Assembly: GCA_021732745.1 (NCBI GenBank)
Contig: JAKFUK010000002.1
Location: forward strand, 558,001-622,000
DNA length: 64,000 bases
Direction: 5' to 3'
Source: Nevskia sp.
Lineage (GTDB): Bacteria > Pseudomonadota > Gammaproteobacteria > Nevskiales > Nevskiaceae
Shown: positions 9,005 to 17,803 of the stretch, one piece after another
Position numbering within the stretch: position 1 is the stretch's first letter
Layout of the letters: each line of letters begins with the position of its first letter
Translations under genes and position numbers: made by a program
Notes under the pieces: generated by a model
What the model was told of the DNA's origin: nothing
What the model saw: only the letters and a program-made list of their open reading frames with translations
Databases searched by the model: none

Positions 9005-9448
9005 ATGAAGCTCCCCGCCGACCTTTCCGCCGCTACCGATGCGCCCCCGATCCGGGGTCTGGACGGCTTGGCCATGCTGTTTTCAGCACTTTGCCTGGTG
9101 CATTGTCTGGCCTTGCCGGTGCTGGTGGCAGCACTGCCCCTGGCGGCATCGAGCTTCGTTGCCGACGAGCGTTTCCACCAGTGGCTGCTGCTCGGCGCGG
9201 TGCCGACCAGCTTGATCGCGCTGGGCTGGGGCTGGCGTCGGCATCGCCAGCCGCTGGTCGCCTGGCTGGGCAGCCTCGGCATGGGTTTCATGGTGTTCGC
9301 CGCCTTCGGCATCCAGTTCGGCCTGCTCGATGCGCTGGGCGAGCGGGCGCTAACCATCGTCGGCGCGGTGCTGCTGGCCGTCGCCCATCTACGCAACTAC
9401 CAGCTGCGCCACCACGGCCACGACCACTCGCGGCCGCACGCGCACTGA
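9005..9448 (+). CDS. MerC-domain membrane protein
   Basis: A 147-aa four-helix membrane protein of the MerC family (mercuric transport relatives; many are linked to other metals). The first helix carries the typical ALCLVHCLALP Cys/His motif (about 29-39). Further helices are at about 57-75, 83-103 and 110-128, and the tail is His-rich (LRHHGHDHSRPHAH). No mer regulator or reductase is present. The ZnuD-like receptor upstream makes zinc or another divalent metal more plausible than mercury. It is 11 bp upstream of the quinone oxidoreductase gene. Confidence 0.75.
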   Translation: MKLPADLSAATDAPPIRGLDGLAMLFSALCLVHCLALPVLVAALPLAASSFVADERFHQWLLLGAVPTSLIALGWGWRRHRQPLVAWLGSLGMGFMVFAAFGIQFGLLDALGERALTIVGAVLLAVAHLRNYQLRHHGHDHSRPHAH

Positions 9449-9459
9449 AACGGAACGAC

Positions 9460-10434
9460 ATGAAAGCCATCCTCTGCACCGAACTCGGCGGCCCGGAAAA
9501 ACTGGTCTTCGGCGAGGTCACACTGCCGCCGCCCGGCCCTGCCGAAGTGCGGATCAAGGTGGCGGCGGCCGGCGTCAATTTCCCCGATACCTTGCAGATT
9601 CAGGGCAAGTACCAGTTCAAGGCGACGCCGCCGTTCACGCCGGGGGCGGAAGTGTCGGGCGTGATCACGGCGGTCGGGGCCAAGGTCGGCAAGTTCGCGG
9701 TGGGCGATCGCATCGCCACCCTGATTCCTATCGGCGGCTATGCCGAGGAAGTGAACGCCCACGCCGATGGCGTGCTGAAGCTGCCGGACGATTTCGATCT
9801 CGTCGAAGCTGCCGGTTTCACCCTGGTCTACGGCACCACGATCCATGCGCTCAAGCAGCGCGGAAATCTCAAACCCGGCGAAACCCTGCTGGTGCTGGGA
9901 GCGGCGGGCGGTGTGGGGCTGGCGGCGATCCAGATCGGCAAGCTGATGGGCGCGCGAGTGATCGCGGCGGCATCAAGTGCCGAAAAGCTCGAACTCTGCC
10001 GCGCGCAAGGGGCAGACGAAGTCATTGATTATTCGAAGGAAAGCCTGAAGGAAGCAGTCAAGAAGCTGACAAAAGGCCAAGGCGCGGACGTGATCTACGA
10101 TCCGGTCGGCGGCGAGCTGGCGCAGGACTGCTTTTCGGCCATCAACTGGAATGGCCGCTATCTGGTGGTCGGCTTCGCCGCCGGCGGCATTCCGGAAATC
10201 GCCATGAACCGCCTGCTGCTGAAAGGCGCGGCCGCGCTCGGCGTGTTCTGGGGCGCGTTCATCGTGCGAGAAGCAGCACTCAACGCCGAAAACTTCGCCC
10301 AGCTCTTCGCCTGGCACGCGGAAGGCCGGCTCAAGCCCTTCATTTCAAAGACGTATCCGCTGGCGGAAGCGGCCCAGGCGATGCTCGACATGCAGGCACG
10401 CAAGGTGACGGGCAAGGCGGTGCTGATTCCCTGA
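9460..10434 (+). CDS. Zinc-less MDR family NAD(P)H:quinone oxidoreductase
   Basis: A 324-aa medium-chain dehydrogenase/reductase of the quinone oxidoreductase (QOR) group, which reduces quinones or enones with NADPH. The GroES-like N-terminal half includes AAGVNFPDTLQIQGKYQ, and the Rossmann motif LGAAGGVGLAAIQIGKLMGA begins at about 146. The zinc ligands of alcohol dehydrogenases are absent. The start is the ATG at 9460 just after the MerC-like stop; the frame is open further upstream only through repeat DNA and the MerC-like gene. The next gene starts 1 nt after its stop. Confidence 0.88.
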   Translation: MKAILCTELGGPEKLVFGEVTLPPPGPAEVRIKVAAAGVNFPDTLQIQGKYQFKATPPFTPGAEVSGVITAVGAKVGKFAVGDRIATLIPIGGYAEEVNAHADGVLKLPDDFDLVEAAGFTLVYGTTIHALKQRGNLKPGETLLVLGAAGGVGLAAIQIGKLMGARVIAAASSAEKLELCRAQGADEVIDYSKESLKEAVKKLTKGQGADVIYDPVGGELAQDCFSAINWNGRYLVVGFAAGGIPEIAMNRLLLKGAAALGVFWGAFIVREAALNAENFAQLFAWHAEGRLKPFISKTYPLAEAAQAMLDMQARKVTGKAVLIP

Positions 10435-10435
10435 C

Positions 10436-11029
10436 ATGCGCCGCGATCCCGCAGGCGAACAGGAGCGGGAGCGGCAGAGAGAGCGGGAGCGCGACCGGCA
10501 GGTCGAGGCCGAACTTTCGCGTCGATACGGCGGCATCGAAAGGTTGCTGGCGGCGGATGCCACGAGCACCGCACGTCGCTCCAGAGACCGATATCACATC
10601 GAATTCGGCTCACAGTTCCGGATTGTGGTCGCGGGTCTTTGGCTACTGACGTTCGCGGCGATCGTGACCAGCTTCCTGGCACCCGGCGAGCGTCCGGGGA
10701 ATGAACTGGGAGCGAAGTTGGCCTTGATCTCGATGGCCGCCATCCCGGCGATCTGGATGCACGCCACCTGCATTCACTTTGCGCTGGCCTTTGACGCTGA
10801 AGGACTTCACGTCCGGAATCGCTGGGGGCGCTGGACGATGTTCCCCTGGCAGCGCGTTCACTCGGTCAGGCTGTCCCGCAAGGGCGAGGGTTACACGGTC
10901 CTGCTGCGAAACCATCCGCCGATCGAGGTCAGCCTGATGATGTCCGGCCAACGCTCACTATTCGATGAAATCCGCCGACGAACGCGTCCGGACGAATCCG
11001 GCGCCACAAAGTCACCGGGAGACCGGTAG
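10436..11029 (+). CDS. Hypothetical membrane protein with PH-like C-terminus
   Basis: A 197-aa protein not assigned to a named family. The N-terminus is a highly charged low-complexity run (EQERERQRERERDRQ, about 8-22) encoded by a gag-rich repeat. Two transmembrane helices follow (about 65-83 and 97-116). The C-terminal soluble part (about 117-180, FDAEGLHVRNRWGRWTMFPW) looks like a bacterial PH-like (YcxB-like) domain. It starts 1 nt after the oxidoreductase stop, so is probably co-translated with it. Its TAG stop is the first TAG of the adjacent GTAGG hairpin. Confidence 0.65.
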   Translation: MRRDPAGEQERERQRERERDRQVEAELSRRYGGIERLLAADATSTARRSRDRYHIEFGSQFRIVVAGLWLLTFAAIVTSFLAPGERPGNELGAKLALISMAAIPAIWMHATCIHFALAFDAEGLHVRNRWGRWTMFPWQRVHSVRLSRKGEGYTVLLRNHPPIEVSLMMSGQRSLFDEIRRRTRPDESGATKSPGDR

Positions 11030-11103
11030 GGTGGATAAGCGCAGCGCATCCACCATGACGCCGCGAGCGAATCGGCGGATGCGCTATCGCTTATCCGCCC
11101 TAC
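11026..11103. repeat. GTAGG...CCTAC dispersed hairpin (copy 1)
   Basis: Inverted repeat with arms 11026-11054 (gtagggtggataagcgcagc...) and 11074-11103 (...cgcttatccgccctac), beginning GTAG and ending CTAC. The TAG at 11027-11029 is the stop codon of the upstream gene. It separates that gene from the convergent sugar transferase gene and may terminate transcription. Confidence 0.85.
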
Positions 11104-11118
11104 CCCGCGGCAGCGGTC

Positions 11119-12588
11119 TCAATAGGCGTTATTGCCGCGCACCACGGTCAGTGCGGTCAGGAACAGGATCTTGATGTCGAGCCAGAGCGACCAGTTCTCG
11201 ACGTAGTGCAGATCCAGTTCCACGCGCCGCCGTAGTTGTTCGACGGTGTCGGTCGCGCCGCGCGAGCCGTTGACCTGGGACCAGCCGGTGATGCCCGGCT
11301 TGACCCGGTGACGGTGGGCATAGGTGTCGACGATCTCGTGGCCGAGCTGTTCCTCGGTGCGCATGTTGACCGCGTGCGGACGCGGGCCGACCAGCGACAT
11401 GTCGCCCTGCAGCACGTTGAACAGCTGCGGCAGCTCGTCGATCGAGGTCTTGCGCAGGATGTTGCCGAGCTTGGTGATGCGCGGATCGTCCCGGAGCGTC
11501 TGCTGGATGACGCCGGCGCTGGCTCCGGAATCCGGCTCCCAGCGCATGGTGCGGAACTTGTAGATGAAGAATTCGCTGTTGTTCCAGGCATGCCGCCGCT
11601 GCTTGAACAGGATCGGGCCCGGGCTGTCGAGGCGAATCAGCAGCACCACGATTGCCAGCAGCGGCAGCAGCAGCAGGGTGATGATGCCGCCCAGCAGCAG
11701 GTCCTCGGCCTTCTTGATCACCGCGTCCCATTTGCGGATCGGGCGATCGGCCAGCATGGTCACCGGCAGGCCTTCGCCGATGAAGTTGATGACCTGGTTC
11801 GGCAGTTTCAGCCCGACCGATTCCGGCGCCAGCCCGACCGGCACGGCCAGCGTTTTCAGGGTGTGGACGATCGACAGCACGCGATCGTCGGCAGTGGCCG
11901 GCAGGGCGACCAGAATCCAGTCGATGGGCCGGTTCTTGCCCAGTTCGAGCAGGTCGGCCAGGGTGCCCTTGGGCTGGAACAGGCGGCCGTCGTTGCGGCT
12001 GCCGCGATCGTCGAACACGCCCAGCAGCTCGATCTTGCCGGGCTGGGTTTGCAGCAGATGCTTGATCAGGCGGTCGGCGATCGGCCCGGCCCCGACCACG
12101 GCAATCGCCTGCGACAGCACGCCGCTGGTTTCCATGCGCCGCAACTGCCGGGCAAGGGCGGCGCGCGCGGCCAGGGTGAACACGAAGCTCGGCAGCATCC
12201 AGACCACCACCCACATGCGCGGCATGATGTCGAGCGAGCGGGTGGCGTAGCCGAAGGCCAGCAGCACGGCGCTGAACTTGATCCAGCGGGTGGCGAAGCT
12301 GCGCAGCATCTCGAAACCGCGACGGCGCTCGGGATCGCTGCCGAACTGGCTGTCGTAAAGCATGAAGGGGGCGAGCACCGCCGCTGCCATCGCCTGGATG
12401 TCGCTGCCTTTCCAGGGCGCTTCGTCGTAGTGCTGCATGGCGAAGAACTGGCCGTAGAGCAGGTTGGCCAGCAGCGGCGTCAGCAGCATGACCACAAAGT
12501 CCCAGACCGGCAGCAGATCGCTGGCAACCGACACGAAGTCGTAATTGATCTTGCGGCGACTGGCCGTTGGCGTGGGAACAGTAGGCAT
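11119..12588 (-). CDS. Undecaprenyl-phosphate sugar phosphotransferase (WbaP/EpsE-type)
   Basis: A 489-aa polyprenyl-phosphate glycosyl-1-phosphate transferase that loads the first sugar of the exopolysaccharide repeat onto undecaprenyl phosphate at the inner membrane. The N-terminal half has about four membrane helices, the middle a Rossmann-like CoA-binding segment (VVGAGPIADRLIKHLL). The C-terminal catalytic domain has LDSPGPILFKQRR, YKFRTMR, TSIDELPQLFNVLQGDMSL, VGPRPHA and KPGITGW. The start is uncertain: ATG at 12588 is used here, and in-frame ATGs at 12657 and 12717 add Pro/Cys-rich sequence unlike the family. It sits at the head of the exopolysaccharide locus on the opposite strand. 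Confidence 0.88.
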   Translation of the reverse strand: MPTVPTPTASRRKINYDFVSVASDLLPVWDFVVMLLTPLLANLLYGQFFAMQHYDEAPWKGSDIQAMAAAVLAPFMLYDSQFGSDPERRRGFEMLRSFATRWIKFSAVLLAFGYATRSLDIMPRMWVVVWMLPSFVFTLAARAALARQLRRMETSGVLSQAIAVVGAGPIADRLIKHLLQTQPGKIELLGVFDDRGSRNDGRLFQPKGTLADLLELGKNRPIDWILVALPATADDRVLSIVHTLKTLAVPVGLAPESVGLKLPNQVINFIGEGLPVTMLADRPIRKWDAVIKKAEDLLLGGIITLLLLPLLAIVVLLIRLDSPGPILFKQRRHAWNNSEFFIYKFRTMRWEPDSGASAGVIQQTLRDDPRITKLGNILRKTSIDELPQLFNVLQGDMSLVGPRPHAVNMRTEEQLGHEIVDTYAHRHRVKPGITGWSQVNGSRGATDTVEQLRRRVELDLHYVENWSLWLDIKILFLTALTVVRGNNAY

Positions 12589-13077
12589 CACGGGTGTCGA
12601 TATTGGCGATGGAGTGAGCGGCGGCAGCGTCCCACATCCGGCCGGGCGCGCTGGCATCGGACGACGACAGGCCGTGGTGGGCGGAAAGGCATCATCGCAG
12701 GAGCAGATTGCGATCACGCCCCCTGCCCGATGACGGTGCCCGATTGCGGGCCGGGTACCGGTCAGGCGCGGCGAAGTTTATGCCAGCCTTGATCGGATGA
12801 GGGGCAGTCCGGGTGCAAAGACCTTAAGCAAAGCACAGGCCAGCAGCGGAAAATGCCGCGCAGAGGCCGCTGGAAACGTGTGAAGCATGAACGGGCATGA
12901 CCGGAATCAACGACTTCGCGCATCCGGCATCGCGATCGGTAAACAACGTCCCTGTCAGCGTGTCAGCGGAAGCGGCACACTCTGTGCAACCTTTTTCGCT
13001 GCGGTGCAACATCTGATCACCGCTCGGATATTCTTCCGCAGCACCCGCTTTCTTCCCCCCGTGACTCTTTTGATTCG
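12589..13077. other. Divergent intergenic region between sugar transferase and GMC-like gene
   Basis: About 490 bp with no supported gene; small open frames here have no protein-like features. It must hold promoters for both divergent genes. One notable element is the direct repeat GTGCAAC at 12984-12990 and 13004-13010, 20 bp apart (two helical turns), which could bind a regulator. No ribosome binding site stronger than a few purines is seen before the ATG at 13078. Confidence 0.4.
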
Positions 13078-14679
13078 ATGCTCGACGCCGCTGACCTGCC
13101 CGACCACCAGCTACTGACGCCGCCGATCTGCATCGTCGGCGCCGGTGCTGCGGGAGCCGCAATGGCGCTGGAGTTCGCTGGCAGCGGCATCGAAGTGCTG
13201 GTACTCGACGCCTGCCAGCCCGACACCCAGGCCCCGCGTGCATCGATCCGGCACGCGCTGAAGCAGACGCTGGACAGTCGTCGCTACGCCGGGCGCTGTC
13301 TGCCCTTGTCCGACATGGAACTGGCCGCGCGCCGCCATCTGCCGGACAGCGGTTGGCCGCTGGCTGCCGATGCGCTGGCCGCGTACTACCCGCGCGCCCT
13401 GAAGCTCAGTGAATCGGAAGCCTCGGCGGTCTCCCACGGGCGCGATCTGGCGCTGGCCCGGCTGCCGCTGATCGCCGATCTTGCCGACAGCCCCTTTGAA
13501 TGCCAGGCGCTTGATCGCTACAACGCGCCGATCGAGCTGCGCCGCGTGCATCGCCGCCGACTCGCGGCGGCGGCCAATGTCTGCATGGTCGGCAATGCCA
13601 CGGTCACCGGTCTGGGCCTGAACAGCGCCGGCACGGCCGTCGACACGGTGATAGCGCAAACGCCCGACCACCGACGGCTGGTGATCCGCGCCAAGACCGT
13701 GGTGCTGGCGATCGGCGCGCTGGAGACCGCACGCCTGCTGCTGGCCAGCCGCGATGTGCAGCGCGACGGCATCGGCAACGGCCACGGCAATGTCGGCCGC
13801 TATCTTTTGTCGCCGCTCAAGGGAACGCTTGGCATGGTTCATCTGCGGCAGCCGCCGGTTGCCATCTGGCGTCGCGAGCGCAGTTCGAGGTTCAGCCGCC
13901 GCCCGCTGAGCTTGAACGCTGACACCCAGAATCGCCTGCAACTGCCGGCCATCGCCCTGCGTCTGCGAACGCTCGACACCGACGACCGCATTGCCGCCGC
14001 GCTGACCCGCCTGGGGCGCAGCGCCGCTGCACAACACCGCTACCGGATCGACTGGCAGGCCGAACAGCGGCCGACACCGTCGAGCCGGGTGATCCTCGGT
14101 GGCAGCCACGATGCCTATGGTCGTCCGGAGTGGGTCATCGACTGGCAAACCAGCCTTGCCGACGGCGAAAGCCTGCGCCGCAGCCTGGGTCTGTTCGACG
14201 AAGCACTGCGCGCCTGCGGGGCCGGCAGTTTCGATCACGATCCCGCTGCCGCCTCGGTGACCATGGCGCACACCGGCATACCCGACGCCTGCCTGCTCGG
14301 CAGCGCAAGAATGGGGCGCGATCCGCGCAATTCGGTGGTCGATGGCGATGGCCGCGTGCACGGCCTGGTCAATCTGTACGTCACCGGCCCGGCGGTGTTT
14401 CCGACCTCCGGGCTGGACGATCCCATGCTCACCCTGACCGCGCTGGCCCTGCGTCTGGCCGATCACCTCAAGCAGCGGGAAGCGCGCGCCCGCTTGCCGG
14501 AGGTGAGCCTGGCCCGCGCCTATGCCCGCAGCGAGCCGGCCACCGCCGCGCCGCGCCGCAGCGAACGGGCTGCGGCGGCCCTGCTCGAAAGCGATCAGCC
14601 GGGTGGCAGCGCCGCCGGGCGCAGCGCCACATCGGTGCGGCGCAGCAGGCCGAACACCCGCGGCCCCCGCACCAGATAG
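13078..14679 (+). CDS. GMC-like FAD oxidoreductase in exopolysaccharide locus
   Basis: A 533-aa flavoprotein. The N-terminal FAD motif is CIVGAGAAGAAMALEFAGSG (about 18-37), and the C-terminal block NLYVTGPAVFPTSG...DPMLTLTALALRLADHL (about 430-460) is that of GMC-family proteins found in polysaccharide loci. The HTGIPDACLLGSARMG segment (about 400) corresponds to the conserved H-x-x-G-x..RMG region. It probably oxidises a sugar alcohol or lipid-linked sugar (inference). Its last about 70 residues are low-complexity Ala/Arg/Ser and overlap the convergent WecG-like gene by 85 bp. Confidence 0.72.
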   Translation: MLDAADLPDHQLLTPPICIVGAGAAGAAMALEFAGSGIEVLVLDACQPDTQAPRASIRHALKQTLDSRRYAGRCLPLSDMELAARRHLPDSGWPLAADALAAYYPRALKLSESEASAVSHGRDLALARLPLIADLADSPFECQALDRYNAPIELRRVHRRRLAAAANVCMVGNATVTGLGLNSAGTAVDTVIAQTPDHRRLVIRAKTVVLAIGALETARLLLASRDVQRDGIGNGHGNVGRYLLSPLKGTLGMVHLRQPPVAIWRRERSSRFSRRPLSLNADTQNRLQLPAIALRLRTLDTDDRIAAALTRLGRSAAAQHRYRIDWQAEQRPTPSSRVILGGSHDAYGRPEWVIDWQTSLADGESLRRSLGLFDEALRACGAGSFDHDPAAASVTMAHTGIPDACLLGSARMGRDPRNSVVDGDGRVHGLVNLYVTGPAVFPTSGLDDPMLTLTALALRLADHLKQREARARLPEVSLARAYARSEPATAAPRRSERAAAALLESDQPGGSAAGRSATSVRRSRPNTRGPRTR

Positions 14680-15344
14680 CGCTTGGCCAGCCGGCGCGGC
14701 GACTGCAACAGCCGGAACAGCCATTCCAGACCCAGTTTCTGCATCCACAGCGGTGCCCGGACTTCCGCACCGGTCAGGAAATTGATCGACGCACCGATGC
14801 ACAACGCCAGGCCTCGCGCCTGTCCGCGCGCCTTGAGCAGTTGTGCGACTTTTTCCTGCTGCGGCGCACCCACCGCCAGCAGGCAGAAGCGGAACGGACT
14901 GTTGGCCTCGACGAAATCAGCCACCGCCGCAACCGCCGACGGATCGTGGATGAAGCCCATCGGCGGGTTGTGATGGGCGAGACGGCGCAGGCCGTAGCGC
15001 GCGCTCAGGGCGGCAGCCTGCGCGTCATCGCAGCCGATCAGCACCAGCGGATCGTCCGGCTGGATGACCGTGGCGAACAGGCCGGCAGTGAGATCGCTGC
15101 CCGCGCAGACCGGCAGCGCCAGCTGCCGCGTCGCCGCGATGATCTTGGCGAGGAAGCGGCTGTCAAGCAGCACGAAGGCGGCGTCGCGATACAGGGCGCG
15201 GAACTGCTCGTCCTCGTCGAGGCGGATCAGGTGATCGGCGTTCGGCGTCACCACGTAGCCATAGCGATCACGGTCCCAGTGGCGCGCCACTTCGAGAAAG
15301 CGCGGCAGGTCGTAATCGTCGAATTCGAGCCGTTGCAGGGACAT
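14595..15344 (-). CDS. WecG/TagA/CpsF family glycosyltransferase
   Basis: A 249-aa GT26 enzyme that adds a sugar (ManNAc or glucose in known members) to the polyprenyl-linked first sugar. Diagnostic motifs are TPNADHLIRL (about 33-42), the Asp-containing SRFLAK region and VGAPQQEK (about 160-167). Length matches the family. It follows the membrane initiation enzyme in pathway logic and so probably makes the second step of the repeat unit. Its 3' end overlaps the GMC-like gene on the other strand by 85 bp. Confidence 0.88.
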   Translation of the reverse strand: MSLQRLEFDDYDLPRFLEVARHWDRDRYGYVVTPNADHLIRLDEDEQFRALYRDAAFVLLDSRFLAKIIAATRQLALPVCAGSDLTAGLFATVIQPDDPLVLIGCDDAQAAALSARYGLRRLAHHNPPMGFIHDPSAVAAVADFVEANSPFRFCLLAVGAPQQEKVAQLLKARGQARGLALCIGASINFLTGAEVRAPLWMQKLGLEWLFRLLQSPRRLAKRYLVRGPRVFGLLRRTDVALRPAALPPG

Positions 15345-15539
15345 GGAAGCGGATTTTTGGCGTCAGGGTGGCGCGCAGCATAACCAGCGGATGGCGGCCG
15401 AACACGCGCGAGCGGTACGCCCGCACGGTTTTTTTGCCCAGCTTCCGGTCACAGCGGCTGCGACACAGGCAGCATGGTCGACCGGTGCCGCGAGGGTCGC
15501 CGGGCCGTCCAGCAGCCCCACCACCAGAAGAGCACGCCC

Positions 15540-16754
15540 ATGGAGCGCAGATCGAAGATGTTGACCCTGTCATCGCCCGCCGGAACGCAGCATCGGCACG
15601 CCATCGCCGCCGTTCTGGCGCTGGCCGCCGCTGGCCACGCGCAAGCGGAAACCACGCTGATTCCCTACGTCACCTCGCTGACCACCTACGACAGCAACCT
15701 GTACCGGGTTTCCAGCAATGCGCAGCTTCCGGTCGGGGCCGACGGTTCGAGATCCGATCTGATCTTCAATAATGCCGCCGGCCTGGAAGGCGTCTACGAA
15801 TGGGCGCAGCAACGCTTTTACGGGACCGTGGAAGGCAGCCGCTTCAACTATCTGAACAACACCAGTCTCGATCAGAACGCCTTCCGCTTTGAAGGCGGGC
15901 TTGACTGGTCCCTGCTCGGCCGCGTCAAGGGCAGCCTCACCGCCGCCCGTTCGCGCACCCGATCTTCGTTCGACAACGCCGACAACACGGTTCGCAACAC
16001 CCAGAACCAGCGCACGCTCGCGGCCACCACGCAGTTCAAGCTGACCAACGATCTGGAAGTCAACGGCAGTTTCACCAACGATGTGATGCGCGCCCCGGCG
16101 CTCAACGCGCCGTCGTTCCGGCTGGAGCAGAACACCGCCAGTACCGCGCTCAACTATCTGGGCATCAATCGCTGGACGCTGGGCGTCATCGGCAGCTACG
16201 GCTACGGCAATTACAGCGGCACCGGCACCGATTCCACCTTCACCCAGTACGCCGGCTCCGGCACCCTTGCCTACGAAGCCAGCGATATCTCCAATTTCCA
16301 GCTCGCCGCCGGCTACACCACCCGCGAAGACGCCGGGCGCGGCGGCAGCACCTCCGGCTTCACCGGCAGCCTCGGCTATGCCCGGGAACTCACGGGCAAG
16401 ACCTCGCTGAACATCAATCTGGCGCGCGCCGTCGAAGCTTTTCAGGCCGGCGACAATTCGGTGATCGCCACCAGCGCCAGCATCGGCCTGGCCTGGGAGG
16501 CGACGGCGAAAATCGGAGCTACCCTGAATTACGGCTACACGACCAGCGAATACCGCGCCACCGGCGACGTGGTGACGCCGTTCACCGGGCGTACCGACGA
16601 CGTGCACACGCTTGCCTTCGGCGTCAACTACGAGGCCCTGCGCTGGCTGCAGGTCTCGCCGGCACTGGGCTACGACCGACGCACTGCCAACCAGCCGGGT
16701 TTCGATTTCGACGCCTTCTCGGCGTCGCTGCAACTGACTGCGCGTCTCGAATAA
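15540..16754 (+). CDS. EpsL-like outer membrane beta-barrel protein
   Basis: A 404-aa protein with a signal peptide ending GHAQA (about residue 36), followed by repeated amphipathic strands (PYVTSLTTYDSNLYRVSS, VEGSRFNYLNNTSLDQNAFR, and so on) and a C-terminal strand ending LTARLE. This fits the EpsL family of outer membrane proteins in EpsA-L type exopolysaccharide clusters, thought to help export the polymer. The start was chosen at 15540 because an AGAAGAG ribosome binding site (15526-15532) lies 7 nt upstream; an earlier in-frame start at 15474 precedes it without one. Divergent from the WecG-like gene, with 195 bp between. Confidence 0.78.
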   Translation: MERRSKMLTLSSPAGTQHRHAIAAVLALAAAGHAQAETTLIPYVTSLTTYDSNLYRVSSNAQLPVGADGSRSDLIFNNAAGLEGVYEWAQQRFYGTVEGSRFNYLNNTSLDQNAFRFEGGLDWSLLGRVKGSLTAARSRTRSSFDNADNTVRNTQNQRTLAATTQFKLTNDLEVNGSFTNDVMRAPALNAPSFRLEQNTASTALNYLGINRWTLGVIGSYGYGNYSGTGTDSTFTQYAGSGTLAYEASDISNFQLAAGYTTREDAGRGGSTSGFTGSLGYARELTGKTSLNINLARAVEAFQAGDNSVIATSASIGLAWEATAKIGATLNYGYTTSEYRATGDVVTPFTGRTDDVHTLAFGVNYEALRWLQVSPALGYDRRTANQPGFDFDAFSASLQLTARLE

Positions 16755-16794
16755 GGGCGGGACGCGCGGCGAAATGGCGGGGCTTTGACCGGTG

Positions 16795-16818
16795 TCAAGT
16801 GATTTTGCACACACTTGA
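16795..16818. other. Stem-loop or operator-like inverted repeat
   Basis: TCAAGTG (16795-16801) and CACTTGA (16812-16818) are perfect complements around a 10-nt AT-rich centre, with CCGG flanking both sides. It lies between the EpsL-like and methyltransferase genes. It could be an operator or a weak terminator; the sequence does not decide. Confidence 0.35.
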
Positions 16819-16868
16819 CCGGCGATTCATGATCCGGCCCCGTCAATTCGCGCGGCGGTCGTGGAATC

Positions 16869-17768
16869 ATGCGACACGCGCCAGCTCCTGGAACCCGCAT
16901 GCCCTTCGGTGCCCCCGTTTCGACCGCGACCCGGATCCGTCGCAAGCTGCTTGAAATCCTGCTGGGCCGACTGCCGTTCGGGCGCTGGGCGCGCTACCTG
17001 CCACTGATCCCGAAGCTGCTGATTGCCCGGCAGATGCAGCGCGACGACCATACCGGCCTGCATTCCGGCATCTACCCGTCCTGGGACGCCGCACAGGCCG
17101 ACATCCCCGCCTTCCGCAAGGCCGGCTGGGATCACGAGGAAACCTCGAAACTGTGGATCGGCCAGATCGACCCGGTACGACTGTCGACCTATCCGGTGTT
17201 TTTCTGGCTGACCCAATTGCTCGGCGAAAACCCCCGGCTGGTCGATCTCGGCGGCTCGATCGGCCTCACCTACTACGGCTACCGCAAGTACGCGCCATTG
17301 CCGAAGGGCGTTCGCTGGACGGTGGTCGAAGTGCCGGCCCTGGCCGAGCAGGGCCGGCTCATCGCTGCCGAACAAAAAGCCGGCAATCTCGATTTCATCG
17401 AAACCCTGGAAGCGGCACCGGCCTGCGATCTGCTGCTGTCCGCCGGGGCGCTGCAATTCCTGCCGGAATCGCTGCCGGGCCTGATCGAACGCATGGCAGC
17501 ACCCCCGCGCTATGTGCTGCTCAACAAGCTTCCGGTCGTGCCCTACGAAGATTGCTGGACCCTGCACAACTACGGCCCGGCGGTGACGCCGATGCGGCTC
17601 TACAACGCCGCCAGCCTGCTCCAGTACTTCGAGCGCGCCGGCTACCGACTGCGCGACCGCTGGGTGGTGCAGGATCTCGATGTGATCATTCCGCTGCACC
17701 CGGAGCGCTACCTGAAGGAATTTTCCGGCTTTCTGTTCGAGCGCATCGCGGAGAAAATAAAGCGGTAA
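16869..17768 (+). CDS. TIGR04325-type methyltransferase
   Basis: A 299-aa protein resembling the putative SAM-dependent methyltransferases found in polysaccharide loci (LIC12133/TIGR04325 type). Family-like features are HSGIYPSWDAAQAD (about 65-78), the SAM motif LVDLGGSIGLTYYGY (about 124-138), LLLSAGALQFL and the YVLLNKLPV block. It would methylate a sugar of the repeat unit. In-frame ATGs at 16869 and 16899 are both possible; the first is listed. The next gene begins 35 bp downstream. Confidence 0.78.
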   Translation: MRHAPAPGTRMPFGAPVSTATRIRRKLLEILLGRLPFGRWARYLPLIPKLLIARQMQRDDHTGLHSGIYPSWDAAQADIPAFRKAGWDHEETSKLWIGQIDPVRLSTYPVFFWLTQLLGENPRLVDLGGSIGLTYYGYRKYAPLPKGVRWTVVEVPALAEQGRLIAAEQKAGNLDFIETLEAAPACDLLLSAGALQFLPESLPGLIERMAAPPRYVLLNKLPVVPYEDCWTLHNYGPAVTPMRLYNAASLLQYFERAGYRLRDRWVVQDLDVIIPLHPERYLKEFSGFLFERIAEKIKR

Positions 17769-17803
17769 GTCCGGCAATCACGCCGAAGGCGCAGGACGCA
17801 CCC

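Noticed and set aside
9005..9448. Mercury resistance operon
   Set aside because: No merR, merA, merT or merP nearby; MerC-like proteins also occur in other metal loci, and a ZnuD-like receptor lies upstream.
13111..14802. A 563-codon minus-strand open frame opposite the GMC-like gene
   Set aside because: The plus strand has FAD-binding and C-terminal family motifs; the minus frame has none.
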